The notes beneath the pieces are model-generated. The model had not been told where the DNA came from. It ran no database searches and saw nothing but the letters and a program-made list of their open reading frames with translations. DNA of 64,000 bases from Komagataeibacter sp. FXV3 (GTDB taxonomy: Bacteria; Pseudomonadota; Alphaproteobacteria; Acetobacterales; Acetobacteraceae), in contig NZ_VWPI01000082.1 of NCBI RefSeq assembly GCF_015155755.1, forward strand, positions 31,349 to 95,348. Reading direction: 5' to 3'. The first letter of the stretch is position 1. Every line of letters starts with the position of its first letter. Of the stretch, positions 34,672 to 42,990 are shown piece after piece. Made by a program: the position numbers and the translations under genes.

Positions 34672-37600
34672 TTACAGGTTTTGCCGATTTGGGCGTTCCT
34701 TCTGGAATAGTCGGCCGAACGCAGCGCATCGCCCCGCCAGAAGATAAAGCGCCGGGGTCGTGAACATGGTCTGGGCCTGACTGACCAGCAGGCCACCGAT
34801 CAGCGCGATGCCCAGCGGCTGGCGCAGTTCCATCCCATAGCCGCCCATCAGCACCAGCGGCAGCGCGCCAAGGGCTGCCGCAAAGGTGGTCATAACGATG
34901 GGCCGCAGCCGCAGCAGGCAGGCCTCGCGGATGGCGTCCCGTGACGTCATGCCGCGTTCGCGCTCGGCATGGATGGCAAAGTCCACCAGCAGAATCGCGT
35001 TCTTGAGCGAGATGCCGGTGAGCAGCAGCATGGCGATCACCGCCATGCCCGAGAACGGCAGCCCGAACAGGTCGAGTGCCAGGATGGCTCCGATCCCGGC
35101 CGAGGGGATGGTGGAGAGGATGGTCAGCGGGTGCCACACGCTTTCATAGAGCATGCCCAGCGTGATCCAGACGGCCAGGATGGCCGCGATGATCAGGATC
35201 TCGCTGTCATGCGCGCTTTTGCCAACATCCCCCTCATCGCTCTGCAATTCCCCGGTGATGGTCTCGGGCAGATGCAGGCTCCGCCACTCCTGATCGATAA
35301 CGGATTGTGCCTGTGACAGGCTGACACCCGGCGCCAGTTCCAGCGCCAGAGAGGCGGAACTGGCATAGCCGATATGGGTGACGGCTACCGGATCAAGGCT
35401 GGGGGTGATGCGAGCCACCACCGACAGCGGCACCAGCGTCTCCGCTCCCGTCGCCACGGCCGAGCCGGTGGACGCATTCGCCCCGCCCGCCAGTGAATTG
35501 GCGATCTGGTTTCGAAACGCCGTCGCACCGGTCGATGCCGTGGTGCTGGCCGTGGCCGACGTGACCACCCGGATGGTGTTGGACGCCGAACTGCCGGACG
35601 CTGACCCACCCGAGGGACTGACCCAGAACTGTTTCAGGATCTCGGGATCGCGCTGGAAGCGGTTTTCCACGGTCAGCACCACGTTATATTGCCCATGTGC
35701 TGTGTAGACGACCGAGGCCGTGGTCTGGCCAAGCGCGTCGGACAGGGTGTTGCCAATGACCTGCGGCGTGACGCCAACGCGGGCGGCGGTATCGCGGTCG
35801 ATCGCCAGCGTGATCCCCTGTCCCGGCGGATCGACGTCCGGATCCACATCCGTGAGCTCCGGACGATGGCGCAGGGCTTTCGCCAGTTTCCGTGTTGCCG
35901 GTCCCAGCAGCCGGTCATCCTCGCTGCGCAGGATGTAGCTGACCCCGCTGCTGTTCGAGCCGACCCGCATCATGATGTTGCCCGGCGCCTGGGCATGGTA
36001 TTCGGCGTGGATATCCTTGCCCATCCGGGCGATCACGCGGGCCGCGACTTCCGCTCCTGAAGCGCGCCCGGTGGAAAGGTCGCGCAGTGTGGCGAACACC
36101 ATACCGTGGCTGGAACCTTCGCCGGTATCCAGATAGGCGATCACATGCGTCACGGCGGGATCCTCCAGCAACACCCTGCTGAACCGCTCCAGCCGCGCCT
36201 TGGTCTGGGCCAGCGAACTGCCGCTGCCCCGCGATCCACCCGAGACGATGCCCATATCCTGACGCGGGAACACGACCTTTGGCATGCGGGTGAACAGAAA
36301 GACGCCCACCAGCAGGGTCAATGGCAAAAGCAGCGCGGTCTTGCCGGGGTGGGTCAGGCAGATTTCCAAAATACGGCGATACAGGCTGCCACTGTGTTTT
36401 TCATGATCCAGAAAATCTGCGGCATCGACGCCGTGGGAATGATCTTCCGCTACGGTCGGTTGTTCTTCGTTGATGCGGGCGTCTCTTCCCTCGGCAAACC
36501 GCATGCACAACGCCGTCAGACACGGCGTGACCACGCAGGACAGAACCAGCGAGACGGTCACGGCAATGCCGACGGTGCCCGCAAACTCCCGGAACAGCCG
36601 TCCCGTCAGCCCCGAGGCCAGTCCAATCGGCAGAAATACCGCCAGCACCGACACGGTGATGGAGAGCAGCGTGAACGCCACCTCGCTCGCCCCGGCAATG
36701 GCGGCCTCGTCGATGAAAAGACCCCGCTCGCGCATGCGGATGATGTTCTCGATCACCACAATGGCGTCATCCACCACCAGGCCCGTGACCACCGTCAGCG
36801 CCATGAGCGAGAGGTTGTCCAGCCCGAAGCCCGCCAGATGCATCGGCCCGAGGCTGGCGATCAGGCAGCATGGCACAATGATCGCGGCTGCGATGGATGC
36901 CGTCCATGACCGCAGGAACACCCACACCACGGTCAGTGCCAGAATGCAGGCGGCCAGCAGTGTCACCAGCGTGTGATGCAGCGAGGAGCGGATCACGGCC
37001 GAGCCATCCCGCGCGACCGCAATATCCGCACCGGTCGGCATCAGTATGCGCAGTTGCGGCAGGCGGGCCTTCACCGCATCGACAATGCCGACCAGATTGG
37101 CCCCCGGCTGGGCACGCACCATCAGGGTCAGGGCTGGTCTGCCATCAAAGAACGCGGCGGCATTCACGTCCTGCATGCTGTCGGTCACGGTGGCCACATC
37201 CCGCAGCCGGATCGGACGCCCGCTCTTGTAGGCAATCACCAGATCCAGATACGCATCGGCGTGTTCGGCCTGATCATTGACGGCCAGTTGGAAACGCCGG
37301 TCGCCCATGTCGATCACGCCCTTGGGCGTATGCGCATTGGCCGAGGCCAGGGCCGCACGCAGGTCTTCAAACCCGATCCCGTATTTGAAAAACAGCAACG
37401 GGTTCATCTCCACCCGCACGGCGGGGGCTGAACTGCCCATAAGGGTAACGTCCCCCACACCCTGTACCTGCAGCAGCATGGGGCGCAGCGTCGTGTTCAC
37501 CAGATCATACAGCTTCGCCATGGACTGCATGCCCGGTGTCACCGCCAGAATGAGCACCGGTGTCGCGTTGGGGTTGGCGCGGTGGTATTGCGGGTCCGAT

Positions 37601-37971
37601 CCCGGCGTGGTCGGCAGGTCGCGCCGGGCTGCCCTGATCGCCGCTTCCACATCACGGGCCGCGCCATTGAGATCGCGCCCCAGTTCAAAGCCCAGCGAGA
37701 TGGAGGTCTGCCCCCGTGTGGAGGAAGACATCATCTGTGTAACGCCCGCGATATTGCCCAGATGCCGCTCCAGTGGGGCGGCCACCGTGCGGGCCATGAC
37801 CTCGGGCGAGCCACCGGCATTCGACGCCGAGATCGAGATCACCGGCAGGTCAACATCGGGCAGGTCCGAGACCGGCAGGAGAGGCAGCGCCATCAGGCCC
37901 GACAGCACGGCGGAGAGCAGCAGCAGGAGCGTCGCCACCGGGCGACGGACGAACCAGGCGATGAATTTCAA
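34672..37971 (-). CDS. RND-family efflux pump, inner-membrane subunit (HAE1 type)
   Basis: The 1,099-residue protein has the RND layout of 12 helices and two large periplasmic loops. Key segments are the start MKFIAWFVRRPVATLLLLLS, the proton-relay pair in VVDDAIVVIENI, and GISLKNAILLVDFA in helix 10. It is close to the MdtB/MdtC group. A Ser/Thr/Ala/Gly-rich segment of about 65 residues is inserted in the second periplasmic loop (around positions 35,430-35,620). No adaptor or outer-membrane channel gene is nearby, so it must borrow these or work differently. It ends the iron-island gene series, 93 bases after the Fur-fold gene, and may export a siderophore or metal chelate. Confidence 0.92.
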   Translation of the reverse strand: MKFIAWFVRRPVATLLLLLSAVLSGLMALPLLPVSDLPDVDLPVISISASNAGGSPEVMARTVAAPLERHLGNIAGVTQMMSSSTRGQTSISLGFELGRDLNGAARDVEAAIRAARRDLPTTPGSDPQYHRANPNATPVLILAVTPGMQSMAKLYDLVNTTLRPMLLQVQGVGDVTLMGSSAPAVRVEMNPLLFFKYGIGFEDLRAALASANAHTPKGVIDMGDRRFQLAVNDQAEHADAYLDLVIAYKSGRPIRLRDVATVTDSMQDVNAAAFFDGRPALTLMVRAQPGANLVGIVDAVKARLPQLRILMPTGADIAVARDGSAVIRSSLHHTLVTLLAACILALTVVWVFLRSWTASIAAAIIVPCCLIASLGPMHLAGFGLDNLSLMALTVVTGLVVDDAIVVIENIIRMRERGLFIDEAAIAGASEVAFTLLSITVSVLAVFLPIGLASGLTGRLFREFAGTVGIAVTVSLVLSCVVTPCLTALCMRFAEGRDARINEEQPTVAEDHSHGVDAADFLDHEKHSGSLYRRILEICLTHPGKTALLLPLTLLVGVFLFTRMPKVVFPRQDMGIVSGGSRGSGSSLAQTKARLERFSRVLLEDPAVTHVIAYLDTGEGSSHGMVFATLRDLSTGRASGAEVAARVIARMGKDIHAEYHAQAPGNIMMRVGSNSSGVSYILRSEDDRLLGPATRKLAKALRHRPELTDVDPDVDPPGQGITLAIDRDTAARVGVTPQVIGNTLSDALGQTTASVVYTAHGQYNVVLTVENRFQRDPEILKQFWVSPSGGSASGSSASNTIRVVTSATASTTASTGATAFRNQIANSLAGGANASTGSAVATGAETLVPLSVVARITPSLDPVAVTHIGYASSASLALELAPGVSLSQAQSVIDQEWRSLHLPETITGELQSDEGDVGKSAHDSEILIIAAILAVWITLGMLYESVWHPLTILSTIPSAGIGAILALDLFGLPFSGMAVIAMLLLTGISLKNAILLVDFAIHAERERGMTSRDAIREACLLRLRPIVMTTFAAALGALPLVLMGGYGMELRQPLGIALIGGLLVSQAQTMFTTPALYLLAGRCAAFGRLFQKERPNRQNL

Positions 37972-38064
37972 GGAAGATGTCCCGTCCCTGCGGGAGGGCT
38001 CTGTCTATAAAGACGATCGGCCACTGCGTTTTTTCAGCGACCGGATGAAAAAATGCTTCAGCGC

Positions 38065-38583
38065 TCAGCGGATGTCCGCATCACCGGTGGCCAGTACTGG
38101 CGTCACGGTAATGGCGACGGCCTGCACGGCCAGCCCGTGTTCAGCCGCGGCCCGACGCAACAGGGCCGCCACTTCCGGCATCCGGCACGGAATCTTTCGG
38201 CCCGTTCCCGCCTCGACAAAGGTGACGGCCAGCCTGCCTTTGCGTTCGGGCGCAATGCTGTAATGCCACAGCCGGTCGGGCGAGACGTCGCGGCGCAGGA
38301 TGTCGCGGGCAACGAGCAGGTTCAAATTGCGCTGGATCGAGCCCTGGCTGGGCGGATGGCCGTCAGTCATGGTGCGCAGGGTCTTCCAGATCTCGATGGC
38401 CGTGGCTCCCGCACCCGCTTCAAGGATGCCATGCAGCAGTACCCGGCGCAGGTCGGTCATCTTCACGCCCGCCTCCCGGCAGCGGTCCTCAAGCTTGCGC
38501 ACCGCATTGCGACTGGCGCCCATGCCGGGACGGATCTGGCTCAGGGCGGGCGGAGAACGACGGTGTTCGGAAAAGGCGAGCAT
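38065..38583 (-). CDS. Fur-superfamily transcriptional regulator, atypical
   Basis: The 172-residue protein has the winged-helix pattern of Fur (AGVKMTDLRRVLLHGILEAG, then PPSQGSIQRNLNLLVARDIL) and a short dimer domain with HGLAVQAVAITVTPVL. The histidine-rich metal motif of Fur and Zur (HHHDH-like) and the usual CxxC pairs are missing; only one cysteine is seen in the dimer domain. It lies between tonB and the RND gene and probably regulates the iron island, but metal sensing in the usual way is doubtful. An ATG at residue 21 could also be the start. Confidence 0.8.
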   Translation of the reverse strand: MLAFSEHRRSPPALSQIRPGMGASRNAVRKLEDRCREAGVKMTDLRRVLLHGILEAGAGATAIEIWKTLRTMTDGHPPSQGSIQRNLNLLVARDILRRDVSPDRLWHYSIAPERKGRLAVTFVEAGTGRKIPCRMPEVAALLRRAAAEHGLAVQAVAITVTPVLATGDADIR

Positions 38584-38628
38584 GGTGATGATCCTGTCAC
38601 GATCAGAATAAGGGAATGGCCAGAAACC

Positions 38629-39492
38629 TCAGTTCCTGTCCGGGTGGATGTAGAATTCGACGGGCACGGTCAGGGTGATCGGATCCCCCGCGACACTGTC
38701 CGGCGGAATGGGCAGAGGCTGGGCGCGTTTGGGGAGCGCTATGGCTTCCTGATCCAGCAGCGCATGGCCGGAACTGCTGGCCAGCGTCACCGAGAGCACG
38801 TGCCCCTTGCGGTCCATGGAGAAGGTTACGGTCGGAACACCTTCCTGATGGTCGGCCATGGCATCGGACGGGTAGCGCTTGAACTTTTCCAGTTGCGCCA
38901 GCAATGCGCCCTGCCAGGTCACCGGGTCATGCGATGCCTTGGAAGATGAGGCGCCTGGAGCGGGAGCCGCCTGCGTGGGCGCCGGTGGCGCTTCCGAGGA
39001 CGGCGGCGCGGTCGTGGCCTCGGCGGGCGGCGTTTTGTCCGGGATGGGCTTTTTGAGCATCGGCACCGGCTTGCTCTTCTTGACGATCTTGCGCGGTTTC
39101 TCGGGCTTGGGCACCGGGACTGGCGGATTGGGCGCGGGCGACGGCGGAGCCGTGATCTTCGGCGGCTCGACCGGGGCCGGATCGGGAATGGACTGGGTCT
39201 GCTTCGGGCCGATCGGCGCATCCGTTGGCGGCGTGGGTGTCGAGACCGGTTCCGGGGCCATGTCGATGGCGATCGCGGCAGGCGGTGGTTCGGGCACGGC
39301 CATGACCGGTGGTGGCAGGCGCATGATCCACCAGATCGCTCCGCCACTGGCGGCCAGTACGGTGAGGAAGGACAGGCCCCAGCGGAGCGCATCGTGACGT
39401 CGGGCCAGACGGGCCTGCCCCCTCTGCCAGTCGGCAAAGGACGGTGGCACGGAAATATCCGCCCCCTGCGCCATATCCGTCGAACTGCTCAC
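38629..39492 (-). CDS. tonB: TonB energy transducer
   Basis: The 287-residue protein has an N-terminal membrane anchor (LSFLTVLAASGGAIWWIM) and a long proline-rich periplasmic spacer with lysine repeats (residues about 65-160). The C-terminal TonB domain has WQGALLAQLEKFKRYPSDA, VTFSMDRKGHVLSV and SGHALLDQEAI. It passes proton-motive energy to outer-membrane receptors. It overlaps exbD by four bases and serves the receptor of this island, possibly also chromosomal receptors. Confidence 0.95.
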   Translation of the reverse strand: MSSSTDMAQGADISVPPSFADWQRGQARLARRHDALRWGLSFLTVLAASGGAIWWIMRLPPPVMAVPEPPPAAIAIDMAPEPVSTPTPPTDAPIGPKQTQSIPDPAPVEPPKITAPPSPAPNPPVPVPKPEKPRKIVKKSKPVPMLKKPIPDKTPPAEATTAPPSSEAPPAPTQAAPAPGASSSKASHDPVTWQGALLAQLEKFKRYPSDAMADHQEGVPTVTFSMDRKGHVLSVTLASSSGHALLDQEAIALPKRAQPLPIPPDSVAGDPITLTVPVEFYIHPDRN

Positions 39493-39998
39493 GGCGTGCC
39501 TGCCGCAACCGGAGCCGTGGCAGGAGCACTACCCGAGGTTGTGGAGGCGGTCGGCACCATTGTTGTGCCAGCTTCGCTGCCTTCCTCCTGTCCCTGCAGG
39601 TTGACCAGTGCGACCTTGAGGTATCCGGCGGACCGGAGCTTATCCATCACGCCCATCAGCGTGCCGTAATCGACCGTCTTGTCGGCGCGCAGGAAGATCC
39701 GTTCGTCCCTGTTGCCCTTGGTGGCCCCCTCCAGGGCACCCGCCAGACCGTCCATGGTGATGTCATCTTCTCCCAATGCCAGGCCATGGTCGGCCTTGAC
39801 GGTGAGGAACACCGGGTCATCGGGGCGCGGCGTGGGCTTCTCGGTCGAGGAAGGCAGGTCCACCGGCACGTTCACCGTGGTCAGTGGCGCTGTGACCATG
39901 AAGATCACCAGCAGGACCAGCATCACGTCGATGAATGGGGTGACGTTGATCTCGCTCGCCTCGTGCGGGCTTTCATCGGTATGGCGCATGCGGATCAT
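39489..39998 (-). CDS. exbD: ExbD proton-channel subunit
   Basis: The 169-residue protein has one N-terminal membrane helix with the essential aspartate in NVTPFIDVMLVLLVIFMVTA, then a periplasmic domain with IFLRADKTVDYGTLMGVMD. It forms the TonB motor with ExbB. The C-terminal 30 residues are Thr/Ala/Pro-rich and longer than usual. It lies six bases after exbB and overlaps tonB. Confidence 0.95.
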   Translation of the reverse strand: MIRMRHTDESPHEASEINVTPFIDVMLVLLVIFMVTAPLTTVNVPVDLPSSTEKPTPRPDDPVFLTVKADHGLALGEDDITMDGLAGALEGATKGNRDERIFLRADKTVDYGTLMGVMDKLRSAGYLKVALVNLQGQEEGSEAGTTMVPTASTTSGSAPATAPVAAGTP

Positions 39999-40004
39999 GA
40001 CGGC

Positions 40005-40744
<740 letters not shown>

Positions 40745-40748
<4 letters not shown>

Positions 40749-40999
40749 GACTGACCTCCTTTGACAGACGGTGTGCGGCACCATGCTTTGAACAGACAGG
40801 CGACCGTCACGATGAGGGGAATAGACAGGGCGGCCCATGACAGGGCCAGCCAGACGCCATGCTGGCCCAGCAGGGCGGACAGCAGGCCGAAGGCGGTGAG
40901 CAGACCCAGCGCGATCGGCCACGGCCAGACGGCGACGGCGTGACGTGATGCCGAAACTGGTTGGGATGGCACGGGGATTTCGGGAGAGACGGCGTTCAT
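40745..40999 (-). CDS. Small two-helix membrane protein in the iron island
   Basis: The 84-residue protein has two hydrophobic stretches (PIALGLLTAFGLLSALLG and LALSWAALSIPLIVTVACLF) between short polar ends. It overlaps both the PepSY gene and exbB by four bases, so it is almost certainly translated with them. Small membrane proteins of unassigned function are common between PepSY proteins and TonB systems. I cannot name its family. Confidence 0.7.
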
Positions 41000-42252
41000 C
41001 GCGCGCCCTCCACAGGGGTAAGCGCGAAATCCGCAGGCGCGGTGCCGTCGCCGTCATCCAGATCATACCCCAGCGCCCGCAATCGGGCATCGGTCGCGAT
41101 CTTCCGTTTGCCCGCCCATAGCACCAGGCCGCTGACCAGCACGCCAATCACCACCACATCGAGCAGCGCCCACAGGATTTTCAGGGGCATGCCGCCGTAA
41201 TCCCCGAAGTGCAGAGGGCGGGATATCTCGAGAAAGCGCAGATACCACGGCATGGGATAGGCCCCGGTCAGTTCGCCCGTGCGGGCATCAACCAGAACCG
41301 GGGTAAACAGGCGCGCCCGCAACGGGGTCGCACCACGCGTCCAGAGCACGTAATGCACGGGACTACCAAAAGACGCGCCAGGGAAGGACAGGCCGGTCAC
41401 CTCATTGCCAGGCGTCGCTTTGGCCGCCGTATCGAACGCGGCCTGCACCGAAGACAGATGCTCCTGCGACGGCACCGGCAGGTCCGCATAGGGCCGCAAA
41501 ATCTGCCGTACATCGGTGACGCGCCACAGGCCGAAGAGTGGGGTCTGGAGTTCGTTGACGAGCCCGGTAAAGCCCACCACCGTCGCCCAGACCAGCGTGG
41601 CGGCCCCCAACAGGTTATGCAGGTCCAGCCATGTCAGGCGTGACGCCCGATCCCGCCTGACAGAGCCGAACGGTAGCCGCTTCATGAACCTTCCATACAG
41701 CACTGTGCCGGACACCAGCGAGGCCACGAAGACACCGCCCATAAGGCCGAGAAACAGCCGGCCGGGCAGATAGGCAAACAGGCTGGTATGGAGCCGATTG
41801 CAGATACCCATGATGATGCCGGTCCAGGTGCGCGGCTCCTTCGGGGCATCGGCGGGACGCGACTGCTCCAGTATCTTGGCCGTGCGGGCGTCGAACTTGA
41901 TCCAGTGTCCGGAATGGCGGTCGGGATAGTTCTCGTCGTCCTTCAGGGCCTGCCAGCTTGGCGCCATGGAAACCAGCACTGCCGGTTCATCGTCATCCGG
42001 ATTGACGCTGGTGATGATCTGGCCGGGATAGAGCGCACGGGCTTTGTCCACGATGACATCCAGACTGGCGTTCGGCGTGCCAGGCGGCAGAACCTCATAG
42101 GGTGGGTCATCGTCGCCGACGAACGTGTCCCATATCTGCTCGGAGAACAGCAGCGGCAGGCCGGTCACGCACACGATCAGCAGGAACAGCGTGCAGACCA
42201 GGCTCGTCCATTTATGGACCACGAACCAGCGGCGAAGAATGCGGGTGGTCAT
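40996..42252 (-). CDS. PepSY-associated membrane protein, siderophore-reductase-like
   Basis: The 418-residue protein has four membrane helices and a PepSY-type periplasmic region. Segments are RRWFVVHKWTSLVCTLFLLI near the start, then GICNRLHTSLFAYLPGRLFL, TWLDLHNLLGAATLVWATVV, and the late RPLHFGDYGGMPLKILWALL. Histidines at these helix borders resemble haem or metal ligands of the family. Such proteins are thought to reduce or release iron from siderophores in the periplasm. ATG 42252 is preferred over the frame's upstream start at 42294. Operon partners are ExbB, ExbD and TonB. Confidence 0.88.
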   Translation of the reverse strand: MTTRILRRWFVVHKWTSLVCTLFLLIVCVTGLPLLFSEQIWDTFVGDDDPPYEVLPPGTPNASLDVIVDKARALYPGQIITSVNPDDDEPAVLVSMAPSWQALKDDENYPDRHSGHWIKFDARTAKILEQSRPADAPKEPRTWTGIIMGICNRLHTSLFAYLPGRLFLGLMGGVFVASLVSGTVLYGRFMKRLPFGSVRRDRASRLTWLDLHNLLGAATLVWATVVGFTGLVNELQTPLFGLWRVTDVRQILRPYADLPVPSQEHLSSVQAAFDTAAKATPGNEVTGLSFPGASFGSPVHYVLWTRGATPLRARLFTPVLVDARTGELTGAYPMPWYLRFLEISRPLHFGDYGGMPLKILWALLDVVVIGVLVSGLVLWAGKRKIATDARLRALGYDLDDGDGTAPADFALTPVEGAR

Positions 42253-42530
42253 GAAAGCCCCGGACTCACAAATGCGTGTAAGAGTGAGTCGCAAATATCA
42301 AATGCACGCAAAACCAAATCCTTTGCTCTTCGCTCCTGACCTATCCAGTCACGGCAGGTGCATCCATGCGATCATATGCCGCAGGGTGTTCCATGTCGGA
42401 CTGAACGCCGGTCTCACTCTCTAAGACGATCTGCGGGAACATATTTTCATTTTTTCTGGTGACTTGGTTTCTTGTCCGAAGTGCGTCCACACCTTGAAAG
42501 CACACAAAGTATCTACTTCCAGAAACGCAT

Positions 42531-42926
42531 CATGAATTTTGTACAAAGCTTCATAAAAGCTACCTCCTTTACCCAACGAATTTTGCACGAACAGCTCTCG
42601 CATTTTGCACATCCCCACTCCACGAGTTTGGCACGGGTCACTACACGGATCTTGCATGGTCAAGCTCACGCATCTTGCAGGGCGTGGACCACACGAATTC
42701 GGCATGGGGACGACGGGTAACGTCTTGTGGTCAAGACAAAATTTTCTCTCAGTTTAGGTGGTAAGTGGCTGTCTAATGCGCGCCAACGTGAGTCACGGAT
42801 ATTGCACAGCACCGTCCCACGAGGTTGGCATGGTTCGCCATTCAAGTGTTGTAAGGAGCACCCCATGATTGTTGCATGGGATGCCTCCAGAAACTTACAG
42901 TGAGACAGCCCCTCAAATTTGGCACG
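42531..42926. repeat. Array of a 15-bp motif with a period near 23 bp
   Basis: The 738-base gap between the PepSY and receptor genes holds no gene but at least eleven copies of a motif close to CACGAATTTTGCACG. Starts are at 42531, 42575, 42597, 42621, 42644, 42667, 42692, 42794, 42818, 42864 and 42912. Steps are 22-25 bases or about two to four times that. The invariant part is roughly TTGCA or TGGCA followed by C or T and G. All copies are in one orientation. The pattern suggests multiple binding sites, either of a regulator or of a transposase end. Confidence 0.75.
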
Positions 42927-42990
42927 TAAACGACAGACAGAGTATTGAATCTAATGAGTAAAAGGAGCTGTATTTTGGAGTTAGAAAATT

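Noticed and set aside
40749..41147. Longer N-terminus for ExbB
   Set aside because: The extra 133 codons overlap two other genes, are Arg/Trp-rich and do not resemble ExbB. The ATG at 40748 gives a normal protein.
42531..42926. CRISPR array
   Set aside because: The repeated units are only 15 bases with 7-10 base gaps and many mismatches, far too short for CRISPR repeats and spacers. No cas gene is nearby.
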